DNA from: Dryas octopetala
Taxonomy: Eukaryota; Streptophyta; Magnoliopsida; Rosales; Rosaceae
Assembly: GCA_963921425.1 (NCBI GenBank)
Contig: OY992833.1
Location: forward strand, 2,296,501 to 2,360,500
Direction: 5' to 3'
DNA: 64,000 nucleotides
The notes beneath the pieces are model-generated. The model had not been told where the DNA came from and did no database searches. It saw only the letters and a program-made list of their open reading frames with translations. Shown one piece after another: positions 33,739 to 45,061 of the stretch; the first letter of the stretch is position 1, and each line of letters begins with the position of its first letter. The position numbers and the translations under genes were made by a program.

Positions 33739-34013
33739 AGAGCTCGTTTGGCACTGCTTTTAAGATTGGCAAAAATATTTTTAGTTTAGTAAAAAAACTT
33801 TTGATTGCATTTGACGGAAATAAATAAAAGTGTTTATGAATTATAAAAACACTTTTAAGTGGTTTTTTTAGAAGCACTTCAAATACTTTTGCATAAAACA
33901 CTTGAATTTTTTATAAAAATTTATATGTGCTTATGAGCAGAAGTGCTTTCAACAAAAATGTTACTAATTATAAGCACTTCTAAGAAGTAATATCAAACGG
34001 GCCCTAAGTCATA
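33739..34013. mobile_element. Small MITE upstream of MetRS
   Basis: About 275 bp with imperfect inverted ends: AGAGCTCGTTTGGCACTGCTT on the left and, reversed, AGGGCCCGTTTGATATTACTT on the right. Internal AAGTGCTT/AAGCACTT words are arranged symmetrically. Non-coding; target duplication not resolved. Confidence 0.7.
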
Positions 34014-35348
34014 AGCATATTGAATACAAATGTTTATGTGCTTCACCTAATTACCTAAATTGGGTGGTTTATATATTCATTATGTAGAGATATAAGTTCT
34101 AGATCCTTGTGTGATAGAGGAAGCGTATGAGACTCTTAAATTCAAGAAATCTACACATTTTCAATTTGTGATAATTTTCAATAGCTTTAAAGCTTGCCAC
34201 TTGGAAGATCAAAATGTGTAGTCTTTTGGTGTTACTTGTGGTTCTCATCAATAGTAAATGTACATGTTATGAGTGGACAGTACTTAGAAACCTTGCCAAT
34301 TTTGTAAAACACACTTATGTAACTAACATATATACTTGAGACATACATGAATTAGAATATATGAGAACCAAATAACCCAGATGCATGAACTACCTGGTAC
34401 TGAAGAAGACATGACTGAATGGCTGAGTGATGGAACTAGTCTTCTACTCTCTCTACAACTTGGTGCTACTCGTATATGGGTTTCAGTTTTCTGCAGTATG
34501 CATGAGAGCAGGGACTAGCTCTATTTTATAAAGGATGTCTCAGCAAGTCCTTCCCATAGTAGACTTTGTGCCGAGATACAATCATGCCCCTCTAAGGTTA
34601 AGAGTCCTAGTTCATATCTAGGTGAAGTCCTGCAACTTCTATAAGTCCCTCATCCACTATAAGAAAAACTTGAATAGACATTATTGTTTTAATATTAATT
34701 TTTATATAAACTGATATTATAAAGTTTTAGATATCGGTTAATTTTTTAAACGATGTCTTATTTTATTAACATATCACTATTTTTTTTCGATATCTTAATT
34801 TTGTACTTTCGATTAACTTTTTTAAAAAACTTATATGTAAAATCATATCTCATAACTATATTTCACCTAAAAAAACACGGGTCCCAACTTAAAAATTTTA
34901 GCAGGTTTCCCAACTCCCTAGTCACGACACACACATTCCCTCAGACTCCTTTTTTTCTTCTTTGGCTTGGACACTCTCATTCTCTCTCACTCACTCGATC
35001 AATAACCCAACTCAATCCTTCTATCTCGTTCTCATTCTCAGTCGATCTTGGCGTCGCCATTGCCAAAAGTCCTTGGTATCGGTGGCTCTCATTCTCCCTC
35101 CTTTCTTTCGCGTCGATGGTGTCCTTTGGTTACGGCGTCGATCAACTGGAGTGTGGCAATTGTAAGCTCAATCCCTCATCTCTTTCGCTTTTTCCCCTTC
35201 TCTGTACCTCCTCCTCGTGGGTTTCTTCTTTCTAAAAATAGGATTTCAAATTAGGGGTTTTCTATGGTTTCTGTTTTTGTTCAAATTTGGGGTTTTCTTA
35301 GTTCATTTGTACTGGGCTCCAGAAAATTAATCAAGAATGGGTAATGCA

Positions 35349-35374
35349 TCTCTCTCTCTCTCTCTCTCTCTCTA
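35349..35374. repeat. (TC)n microsatellite
   Basis: About 13 TC units inside CACTA-1. A (TA)n run lies at 35957-35978. Confidence 0.95.
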
Positions 35375-36224
35375 TTCTTCTCTTCGATTAAACAAATCTC
35401 GGAGTTAAGAATCAATTTGGGTTTTAGTCTCAAATCTAGGGCATTTCGGAAAGAAATTTAATTACATTCACCGCAAACACTTGGCAATAAATGGGTCAGT
35501 GAGGGTTTTAGTGTTAGATCTAGGGCCTTTTGTTCACCATCTTGTTATGTTTGGAGTTTGGGTCAGGTATTTTCGCACTTTTGATCATTAATTATAGTAA
35601 TTCGATGATAATTATGTTTGAATAAACTTATGCAGAATTTGGGTATTGCGATCTTGGTCACTAGAACAAAGTTAAGATTTTATCGGCTATACTTTACAGG
35701 TTAGCTTCTTCTCATTTTGATTTGATTTTGTTGAATTTCTTCACAATTATATGAGGCTTAATTAAATACTTGTCTTTATTTCTTCTTCTGTGTTTGGTGC
35801 AGGAAACCATTAGCCTAATGAGAAAGACAAAGCTACTCTGCAACATTGCACACCAACTGCTTGACAAATTCTCCACTAGAACAAAAAAAAATGTTAGCCT
35901 TTAATTTGTTATGAGATAATGAAGCAAAACTCTTTAGCTATTTAGTTGCTATTAATATATATATATATATATATATATTACATTCTACTTGGTGTTTCAT
36001 AATATGGTCATATACTAATTAATTTAGTTGCTAAGGAATAAGTATATAGGTTTGGGTTTGATTATGATTGTGCTATCTTCCATAGGCTATTTATTCTTTA
36101 CTTTGGCTATTTATGTGAAACGAAAAAGTATTAGCATAAAGCTCCTTGTATCCATGCGTACTTATAGAACTATATATATGTATATATATCAAAAAAAGCA
36201 TGCTTATAATTTTCATATAAAGCA

Positions 36225-36242
36225 GAGAGAGGGAGAGAGAGA

Positions 36243-36314
<72 letters not shown>
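36225..36314. repeat. (GA)n microsatellite
   Basis: About 90 bp of GA units with a few GGGA interruptions at the start, inside CACTA-1. It gives Arg-Glu and Ser-Leu frames that are artefacts. Confidence 0.98.
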
Positions 36315-37426
36315 ATTTTTGGATATAGGCATCATATGCTGGTATATGCCTGAGTGTTCGATTTGTTTGTTATCCCGAGGTTCTAGTGTCGTGTAGCATA
36401 TCCATACACAATTACAAGTGCCATATCCTATTGATGTAGGCACGGAAAACTTTTGAGATCCAATTGAATTCCAAAGAAGTTCATATGGAGTTGTATTGTC
36501 TTTAAAATTTATTGTCTATGAGATTAGGGATTACAACTTGTCACACTTAAAGGCACATAATTTGTTCCTTATGATGATTGTGCAAGTTTTTGATTTTGAG
36601 ATTTGATAATTAATGTTGCAGTTATAGATAATAGATTCATGACGTACTTGATAATCTTTGAAGATATGATATAATCATGAACAAGAGACCAGACCAGGTG
36701 GGTACTATTAATTTAACCTTGTGCTGCATGCATTTAGGTATGTGCCCAAGGTTTGTGTCTGAATGTTTTCTGAAGGTTTTAGGTTCCAGTAACCAGAGAC
36801 TTACCAGTAGGACATCTTATGTCCTACTGAGACAAGGACATTAGGTGATAAGTCCATGGAACATAGTTTTAATCCAAAACTTGAACTTGGTTCCAATAAA
36901 ATTCTGTACTGCTAAACCTTCTTCAGGAGCCACTATACAGTCTTTGAATCTATTTCAGATGCTCCCTTGAAGTGAGTTGCAGCCTGCAAATAAAAAGTAT
37001 TAGTGCATGATGTGACATTAACGTGGGTAAGAGTATGATTGTAAGAAGACATTAGTCAAGGTTGTATCAAGATATGGAAATCCTGACACATTTGTGGTGT
37101 TGATGGCTCCATTCATTTATATAATACTTAATACCCCTCTTTCCCTTGCTTTTTATTTTCTTGCTCATAAGTAGTGCTTGCTATGAACATTAAAAAAACC
37201 CTAAGAATATAGTTTTATTTTTCAGTGGCCTCTAAATGAATGACTTTATGTATGTCGATTAAAGATGTAAAATTATTTTGGAATCTCTTCCTGTTTGCTT
37301 ATTCTGTATTTGTGTTTATTTATCCCTGCATGTTTTTCGTTTACAACTGAGGACTTAATATCTCTATTCTTAGGGCTGTATACTTGAGTATAACCTATTC
37401 TTATTGTTCTAGCCATGCTTCTTTAG

Positions 37427-37761
37427 GCAAGAACTATGAGAAGGTATGTGAGATGTGCCACATTACTCTCAACAAGATTGCAATTTCTGGTGAGTGATGT
37501 TAATTACATGTCAATTTGCTGTATTTTAAGTTTCAAAGGTTGTTGTGACAGTTTTTAATAGATTTCCATGTTGACCACTCAGGTACCCATGCTATGACGT
37601 CAAGTGGTTGTCTGGAGGCTGATTTTGAGACAATGGTTGATTTTCTCCTTAGAGCTGCACAAATTGCAACTGTAGTGCAAAGAGAGCATGGAAAGTTGCA
37701 AAAGGCTTTTCTGAAGAGTCTCTAGAGCAGTAAGGATATTGTTGAGCTCCAGATAGAATGA
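37427..37761 (+). pseudogene. Captured serine hydroxymethyltransferase exons (fragment)
   Basis: Two exon-like blocks. 37427-37493 encodes KNYEKVCEMCHITLNKIAI after a TTTAG acceptor. 37583-37761, after ACTCAG, encodes GTHAMTSSGCLEADFETMVD, then FLLRAAQIATVVQREHGK, LQKAFLKSL, a TAG stop and SSKDIVELQ. These match plant SHMT (glycine hydroxymethyltransferase, SHM6/7-like) near the C-terminus. The piece between them (around GDNG..PGGVRIG in the family) is missing, and a Pro in the conserved TPAM is His. Introns are kept, so the copy came from genomic DNA. The in-frame stop and missing catalytic N-terminal part make it non-functional. It lies within CACTA-1. Confidence 0.88.
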
Positions 37762-38000
37762 TATCTGAAATTTGATTTAAAATGTGAATACATGCATGTT
37801 TGTTTCTAAAATTTAATTTATTATAGTGTGGTTGCACTCCACTTCCCATAGGTGTCATGTATTAATCATATCATTCATTTTGTATCAATATTTCAATTAA
37901 GTATGTCAATGAATTGAAGCTTTTGAATGAGTGCTCCACTGAAAAAGGATTAGTAGCAATGTCCTGCTCCAGTGTTGTTAACAAGTAATTTTATATGCAG

Positions 38001-38090
38001 ATGTGGAGCCATGGACATTTGAGCAATACCTTGGTGAGGCAGTTTTTATTCCAGCAGGATGTCCTCATCAAGTGAGAAATTAATAGACAA
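38001..38090 (+). pseudogene. Captured JmjC-domain exon (JMJ25/IBM1-like fragment)
   Basis: After a TATGCAG acceptor the frame reads [19 protein letters not shown] then CPHQVRN, followed by TAA. This is the C-terminal part of the JmjC fold of plant KDM3-type H3K9 demethylases, including the distal iron-binding His in CPHQ. Only about 29 codons are recognisable. It follows the SHMT fragment in the same orientation inside CACTA-1, so one transposon carries pieces of two unrelated genes. Confidence 0.85.
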
Positions 38091-38974
38091 GTAATTATAC
38101 AACTGAACAATTTATTCAATTAAGGAAGCTAGGCATTAATGTTCTATGTATATTAGAAATATTTGTGGCTTTCTTCTAGACCTATTTGGTATGGTTAAAT
38201 TCTTGTTTGATTTTTAAAAAGAACTTGTATGCTTTTCTATAGATTTGTTTCATTGTACTTCTTATATGTCTGATCCATCTATATTCTACTGCATGAGTTT
38301 CTTTGAGTTCTTATGGTCATGAATAATCTTTTAGAGAGTTTGCAAAACAGAGAGAAAAGAAAAGAGAGTTTTAGGACTTTAGACCCTTAATTTTAAGTAC
38401 CCTGGTAAAAACAATACTAACTTAATGGAACTAAAGGATTTAAATTTAGGACTTCCAGCTTAAAAAACTCTCAAATGAGCAGTTATAGATATATATTTAT
38501 ATATACAATATAGTGGGGTTTCACTCTCACTATATTGAGCTCTAATAGGTTCATTACTATTCAGCTAATAACATTGTTATCCTTTATACAGTTCTAACTT
38601 GGGAAACTTGTAAAAGGGAATTACAGGAGGAGGGGATGGCCTACGATACTAGTTTGTTGCTGGTTTTTAAAACTTTGTTTTATGGCTTTGCCTCTTTTTA
38701 ATTTTTTCTCTGAGTATGTGTGTTTGGGTTGGTGGTGTGTGCATTAAAGAGTGTGTTTGGGTTGGTGGTCTGCATTTCTCTTTCTATTTCCATTATTTTT
38801 TACTTGAATTATTGCTTAATTCTAGGCTGATACTGTGACTACTCATTTATACTTGCATGATCCATTTTTTGAATCATATATATGTGCTGCCATCTGAAAG
38901 CCCTTGCTGGCATGGCCTACATTTCGTTGCCTTTTGGGATTCTAGAAATGCAATCTTGATTAAATTCAATACTT

Positions 38975-39170
38975 GCTGCAATCTTATTAATGCTTTTGGC
39001 CTATATTTTCTTAATGCCCTTTGGGATCGTTGCTGCAATCTTATTAATGCTTTTGGTCTATATTTTCTTAATGCCCTTTAGGATCCTTGCTGCAATCTTA
39101 TTAAATTCAATACTTTTGGCCTATATTTTCTTAATGCCCTTTGAGATCTTTGCTGCAATCTTATTAATGA
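38975..39170. repeat. Roughly 60-bp tandem repeats
   Basis: The unit GCTGCAATCTTATTAATG..TTTTGG.CTATATTTTCTTAATGCCCTTT begins at 38975, 39032 and 39089, with a partial fourth at 39152. It lies inside CACTA-1 and opens hydrophobic frames in two registers; not considered coding. Confidence 0.92.
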
Positions 39171-39768
39171 CTTTTCTTTCTTGTTTTCAGTGGAGTCTCC
39201 TGAAGAACAAATAGATGAAGTCCGGGTTGAATGGGGAGATTTTGTTTCCATGAATTTTATTTAGACTGACATGCATGTTTTTGGTACCTTTTGAGCATTT
39301 TGCTGTGGATATGAAAATATATACTAGCTAGTTGACATTCAAATCTTTTGTATAGGTAGAATTTAGGCCTAGCTGAATTGCACTGCCATGCCTTAATTAT
39401 TTTGTACATGTTGGCATGTGTTTAATTAGGATCTAGCTAGAGATGGATTTTGTGAAGGTTATGGAGATAGAATAGTAATTTTGGGGTATACATGCATTGA
39501 TGAAGGCTATCCATATTTTTATATGGATTTGTAATCTATTTTTGTGAACTTCATTACTGAGTTTAGATGTTGGATTAATTTATATGAATGGAAGAATTGA
39601 AGTTGGATTACTTTAGAAGCTTAATAATTGTTGTGTGGATGCATATTTACCAATCAATTTCTATCCATATCAAAAGCCTATTACATATCAGATTATGTAA
39701 AATGTAACGATAAGAAATGGAGTTTCAACATCTTTTAAAAAACAAAAAACCGATATCTAAAGTATACT

Positions 39769-39985
39769 TTTATATCTGATTTTAAGTACAAAACCGATAT
39801 GTTATACACCTTTTATATCAGATTTTAAGTACAAAATCAATATGTTATACACCTTTTATATCCGATTTTAAATACAAAACTGATATGTTATACATCTTTT
39901 ATATCCGATTTTAAGTACAAAACTGATATGTTATAAACCTTTTATATCTGATTTTAAGTACCAAGACGATATTGAATACATTTGT
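39769..39985. repeat. Subterminal tandem array of CACTA-1 (about 43-bp unit, 5 copies)
   Basis: The unit TTTTATATC.GATTTTAAGTAC, then AAAACCGATATGTTATACACC, is repeated about five times with substitutions. Arrays of short subterminal motifs are where CACTA transposases bind; the role here is inferred from position. Confidence 0.88.
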
Positions 39986-40389
39986 TATATCAGTTTTTTA
40001 AAAAATAACAATATCAAAAGTATCTTACAAATCAAAATGAAGTTTTTAAGATATCAGAAATGGTTAATATCCGATAACGATGGTTGTATATGATATCAGA
40101 TTATCAAAAAAATAAGATATTTAATGTAGTATAGACATCAATGGATAACCGATATCTAATATGGGAGAATAGATATCACCACTCAATATATCGGTAGGAA
40201 ACCTAAATGGATATTAGTTTATCACTGATATATATTAAGGTTTTTCTTGTAGTGATCCCTTAAAACTTGTTAACACAGCTGTTATATAGGGTGAATCCGG
40301 ATAGACCATGCTCAATTCCTTTGTTCTTAGACATGATGAGTTGTTTTGTTTCCTAAGTAAACTAGGTTTGTCCATAAATAATTCTTACT

Positions 40390-43140
40390 TTCTCCCGTTT
40401 GGACATTACTAGTTTACTCAACAAGAACATCATAATTTGAGTGAAGCTTTTAGCCATTAATCTGGCTTTATACCTTTCTATTTGACCATCAGAACCTCTT
40501 TTAGTTTTGAAAAACCCACTTGCAGCCTATAGGTTTGATGTTTCCAGGTGGTTCAACCAATTCCCAAACGCAATGCTCATAGATTCCAATTCTGACTCCA
40601 TAGCTGCCTTCCAATTCTCTACTTGATCACTATTGATAGCTTCTTTGAAACTCAGTGGGTCACTTTCCTCCCCAAAATCTGTTTCTTGTAAATAAGCCAT
40701 GTAATCTTCTGAAATAGCTGATCTTCTCACCCTTTGTGACTGCCTCCTTGGTACTTCTACTACTTGTTGCTCTAATGGTTGGTCTGCTAAGGGTTGATGA
40801 TCTTCAATCTCTACTGTTACATGGTTCTGCTCATCTAAAACAGTGTTCCTAAGATTAAAATCAAGGATTGTTGGTTCTAGAAAGCTTGTAGAAGTGTCAG
40901 GTTGTTCTTTTAATTCAAGTTCATCCGAAAACTGATTTTGGTCAGAACAAACATCTTCTATGAATCTTGCCTTGTTTGGCTCTACAATTCTAGTATGGTT
41001 CTTAGGACAATAGAATTTGTAACATTTAGATTTTTCCGAATAGCCAATAAAATAAGCACTTATTGTTTTGGCATCTAATTTCTTTTCTTGAGGGTTATAA
41101 AGTCTAGCTTCAGCCCTATACCCCCATATATGGAAATAAAATAGGCTTGACTTTCTTTTTGTCCATAGTTCAAAAGGAATTTTTTGAATTGATTTGCTTG
41201 GAACCCTATTAGAAATGTAGTTTGTTGTTTTCAAGGCTTCTCCCCACAAAAAAATTAGGCAAGGCAGTGGCACACATCATACTTCTCACCATGTTTAGAA
41301 GGGTTCGTTTCCTTCTTTCAGCAACTCCATTTTGTTTTGGAGTTCTTGGTGTAGTGTACTGGGCTTGTATGCCTTGTTCTTGTAGTTAAAGAGCAAAAAC
41401 ACTTTTATTTTGCCCTGATTCATTATACCTACCGTAGTACTCTCCTCCCCTATCAGATCTCACAACTTTAATTGATTAATCCAGCTGCTTTTCCACTTCA
41501 GTTTTAAATATTTTAAAAACTTCTAAGGCTTTTGATTTTTCTGAGATAAGGTACGTATATGTAACAATATCTAGAAAAATCATCTATGAAAGTTATGAAG
41601 TACTGATTTCCAGATATTGTTTGGGTTGGAAAGGGACCACAAATGTCTGTGTGTATAATTTCTAAGAGGCTTCGGTTTGAGTTCTTCTTCCTAGAGTTGG
41701 TCATTTTACCTTTTATGCACTCTATACAGATATCAAAATCTGCATAATTTAATTCTGGAAGCATATTTTCTTTTTCTAATTGTTGCATCCTTTTTTTGGA
41801 GATATGTCCTAGTCGTTTGTGCCATAGGAAAGATGAACTTTCCTTAGATCTATGTCTCTTAATCCCCACTATATTTTCAATTAGATAGGTTTCATTTGGC
41901 AATTCATACATTAGTTTCCAATATCCATCAAACATTAAGGCTTTTCCAACAAAAACAGAATTTAAATAAAAGTGAAAGCCTAATTTATTGATATTAAATG
42001 AAAAACCAGAATCAATAAGTTTGGAAATGGAAACTAAGTTCCCTCTCATAGAAGGAATGACAAATACATTCTCCAACTCTAGTAAATAACCTAACTCTAA
42101 CCTAAACCTAAAAGCTCCTATGGCATTCACAGCTACCCTCATTCCATTGCCTGCACATACTCGTGCTTCCTCCTCACTTGGTGTCCTTTTTCTTTCCATG
42201 CCTTGCATAGTATTAGAAATATGTATGGGTGAGGCAGTGTCAATCCACCAAGTGTTCGAAGGAATATTAATTAAATTACTGTCAAGGCAATTGAATATGT
42301 GTATCTTACCCTTCTTGGCTAGCCAACCCTTATAGTTGGAACAGTTACTTTTCATATGGCCTTCTTTCTAGCAGAAAAAGCATTTGAAAGGTGTTGTTTG
42401 AATTGGTCCTAAGTTGTGAGAGTTGCTAGATGGATTGGTGGTTTTGGCAGGCTAGCTAAGAGTTGTTCTTGAGGGGCTGAATGTCTTTAGCAGTTTTGTT
42501 TTTCCCTTTCTTGAACTGGTTATTTAACTTCTTCATTTTCTTATCTAATCCTTTCCTCTTCTTGGACACAAATGGAGATGAGTTCATTCAAACTCCAATT
42601 GTCTTTATGAGTATTGTAAGTGGTTCTCAATTGTCCATACTGTTGTGGCAGAGAATTCAGTGCCATATGAACTAGAAAAGGATCAGATATAGCAATTTCT
42701 AGGGCTTGGAGCTTAGAGGCTATATCTATAAGCTTCAAGATGTGCTCACGCACACTCCCCTATCCATCATACTTGGGAAGAAGTTAAAGCAGTCATCAAA
42801 TTTCCAGTTTCTGCCTTTTCAGATTCTTTGAATTTCTCACCTACAGCTTCTATGAAATCCTTAGCATTGTCACAAGGACCTATGCCTCCCCTAACAGTAT
42901 CAATCATGGCCTTTTTCATAATCAATAAGGCCATCCTATTTGATCTCTCCCATTTTTCCATCTTCACCTTTTCCTCAGTTGTGCTATCAGGGGTGATTTG
43001 CTCTGATTTGTCTTCTCTCAAGGCTAAGTCATGCTCGGATTAGCCTAGGTAAATTTCTATGTCTTGCTTCCATTTCTTAAAATTGGTGCCAGTGAGAGTT
43101 TCAATTTGAGAAAAGTTTGAGATAGTTGGAAATAAAACAA
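40390..43140 (-). pseudogene. Copia-1 gag-pol remnant lacking RT and RNase H
   Basis: Minus-strand order: Gag (about 43135-42541, UBN2-type; WERSNRMALLIMKKAMID and later LPQQYGQLRTTYN) with internal stops. A CCHC knuckle at about 42385-42345 (CFFC-stop-KEGHMKSNC) follows. Next come a protease region (WWIDTASPIHISN, where D-T-A replaces the usual D-S-G/A), GAG-pre-integrase (LWHKRLGHISKKRM) and integrase (IHTDICGPFPT, FIDDFSRYCYIY). After a broken stretch (about 41512-41280) the integrase C-terminal region continues at 41273. The reading ends in CKWVFKTKRGSDGQIERYKA and RLMAKSFTQ, the very start of reverse transcriptase, then jumps to the polypurine tract. All of the RT core and RNase H is deleted, so the element cannot replicate alone. 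Confidence 0.9.
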
Positions 43141-44265
43141 GAACATGCAAAAAGAAACTAAGAATCTTATATTGCAGGAAACATTCATACTAATAAAAAA
43201 AAATATACTTTTTATGCAATAACAAGTAACACTTTTGAGCAAGATGACTTGATTTGCATATATTTATTTTTGATCATGTTACCAGATTATGAGAAAAAAA
43301 CATTTTCTAAGTAGTTTCTACACTTTTGAGCAAGAAGATCGATAACTACTAAGAATATCCTTTTGTTTTATCCAACCTGCAACATACTACTATCAACTCT
43401 GGAAGTTTAAATCCTTTGAGAAGTGAACTATTAATCTAATACTACAAGGTTGATCTTATAGACTGTAATCATTAGAAACTGCAATCGATGTGTATTACTT
43501 TGGTAGTACTAATCAATTTAAAATCCAGATTTAAGATCAAAGAATTCCTTTAAGCAATTATTTTGTAAAGCATGTTATAGTAGCGGATTACAAACAGGTT
43601 TTACAACTAAAACTTGATTGCTTAAGTATATATATGTGATATATGTACACTAATATGCAAAAAATGCAGAAAACGCAGCTAAGAAAAACCATAGATTTAT
43701 CTCAGAATCAAAACATAGCAATTATACATAATCACACTAATTCCATCCAACACAACAATGGGGCAGCATGCTTAGACAGAAAGTAAACCTATTTGCACCC
43801 CCATATATAGGTGCTCTAAAAAGAAAGAATTTGAATTGGAAAATCATAGAAAACGAAAAACTTACCTAGTGCATAGAGCTCCTGCTGCACCAGTTAGCCA
43901 AAATAATCCATAAAACCAAAATCGAAAAGGAAAAACCAAAATTGCAGTAGTATAGCAAATAATTGAAGACTGATTAATATGCAAGATCGATTATTGTGAA
44001 GTAGTAACCTAAAACCTTAATAAACTCATTCATGTTCGTTCTCTTCTAAAGTGAGAAACAAAACAGAGTTTTGTTCCACATCTATATATATGGGTCGGGT
44101 CTTACTATATGAGCCATAAAAATAAGGTTTGGGCTTTTTTAAAAAAAAACTTCAAGACCTGGCCCAATTAAGAAAACAGAGCTAGTACAGTTTGATTGTT
44201 TTTCGTTCCTTGTTTAAGCAAACATTGATTTGGAAAAACTTTTGATTCTTAAACATGTATGTATT
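43141..44265 (-). other. Copia-1 leader region
   Basis: Between the primer-binding site and recognisable Gag lies about 1.1 kb of AT-rich sequence with no open frame of note. It is probably the untranslated leader plus decayed Gag start. Confidence 0.5.
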
Positions 44266-44279
44266 GCTCTGATACCAAA

Positions 44280-44773
44280 TGTAAAACACACTTATGTAAC
44301 TAACATATATACCTTAAGACATACATGAATTAGAATACATGAGAACCAATTAAATAACCCAGACGCATGAACTACATGGTACTGAAGAAGACATGGCTGA
44401 ATGGCTAAGTGATGGAACTAGTCTTCTACTCTCTCTACAACTTGGTGCTACTGGTATATGGGTTTCAGTTTTCTGAAGTATGTATGAGAGCATGGACTAG
44501 CTCTATTTAATAGAGGATGTCTCAACAAGTCCTTCCCATAGTAGACTTTGTGCTGAGATACAATCCTGCCTCTCTAAGGTTAAGAGTCCTAGTTCATATC
44601 TAGGTGAAGTCCTACAACTTCTATAAGTCCTTCATCCCTTAAAACTTGTTAACACATCTGTTATATAGGATGAATCTGGATAGACCATGGAGAGCTCAAT
44701 TCCTTTGTTCTTAGACATGATGAGTTGTTTTGTTTCCTAAGTAATCTAGGTTTGTCCATAAATAATTCTTACA
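44280..44773 (-). repeat. Copia-1 5' LTR (intact)
   Basis: 494-bp LTR with TG..CA ends. It contains the uninterrupted sequence TTCATCCCTTAAAAC (about 44630-44645), the empty counterpart of the CACTA insertion in the other LTR. Confidence 0.95.
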
Positions 44774-45061
44774 AATTTTCCTTAGTGATGTTCCAGGTGA
44801 GTGGTGCTCACCTCAATATCGACCAACTAGCAATGGTCAAATTTCATGAGAACCTCTTTTTACATTAGCCAGCAAATTGGGTTTGTTAATCTTTTTGAAA
44901 AACCAAAACAGAATAAAGCACAAGACTCAATATTGTAATTTGTTTGTTTACAGTTTTTCTTTTTTCATAAGCAATTGAACAACTATAAATCTGTAATAGT
45001 GAGAATATCTTCCCTGTTTTTCTGGGGTCTGTCAAAAATTGGAGAGGAAATTGTTGTTCAG

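Larger units (their letters stand above)
34652..40257. mobile_element. CACTA-1: non-autonomous CACTA transposon carrying host gene fragments
   Basis: Element 34655-40254 (5,600 bp) starts CACTATAAGAAAAAC and ends GTTTTTCTTGTAGTG. It is flanked by the 3-bp duplication ATC (34652-34654, 40255-40257), and the other copia-1 LTR provides the empty site. Subterminal regions carry many ATATC/GATAT words, including a tandem array at 39769-39985. No TNP/transposase-like coding was found. Inside are spliced-exon-like fragments of a serine hydroxymethyltransferase (37427-37761) and a JmjC protein (38001-38090), all in plus orientation. A TC-rich leader-like region lies at 34970-35050, and other possible exons at 35811-35890 and 39190-39262 are not identified. 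This is a Pack-CACTA type structure. Confidence 0.93.
34303..40389 (-). repeat. Copia-1 3' LTR, split by CACTA-1
   Basis: LTR sequence 34303-34654 and 40258-40389 is interrupted by the 34655-40254 transposon plus one copy of its ATC duplication. The inner end has lost the final CA dinucleotide by mutation. Confidence 0.92.
34298..44778 (-). mobile_element. Copia-1: Ty1/copia LTR retrotransposon with 5-bp target duplication
   Basis: Element 34303-44773 is flanked by AATTT at 34298-34302 and 44774-44778. It is transcribed on the minus strand. The 5' LTR is 44280-44773 (494 bp). The primer-binding site TGGTATCAGAGC (initiator-Met tRNA type) is the reverse of 44266-44277. The 3' LTR is 40389-40258 plus 34654-34303, split by a CACTA transposon. 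A purine-rich tract (AAACGGGAGAAAG) abuts the 3' LTR at about 40389-40402. The two LTRs differ at about twenty positions and a few small indels by eye, so the insertion is not recent. Without the CACTA the element is about 4.9 kb. Confidence 0.95.

Noticed and set aside
34753..35254. Ser/Leu-rich frames (up to 160 codons) near the left end of CACTA-1, considered as a transposase or captured protein
   Set aside because: Low complexity with TC-rich leader character and no transposase motif; it could be a captured 5' UTR, but I cannot identify a source.
36028..36396. 122-codon frame with an Arg-Glu tract in CACTA-1
   Set aside because: More than a quarter is a (GA)n microsatellite; the remaining part resembles no family I know and lacks splice context.
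38857..39214. Hydrophobic frames resembling a small repeated membrane protein
   Set aside because: They come from a roughly 60-bp tandem repeat whose length is near a multiple of three, which keeps two registers open by chance.
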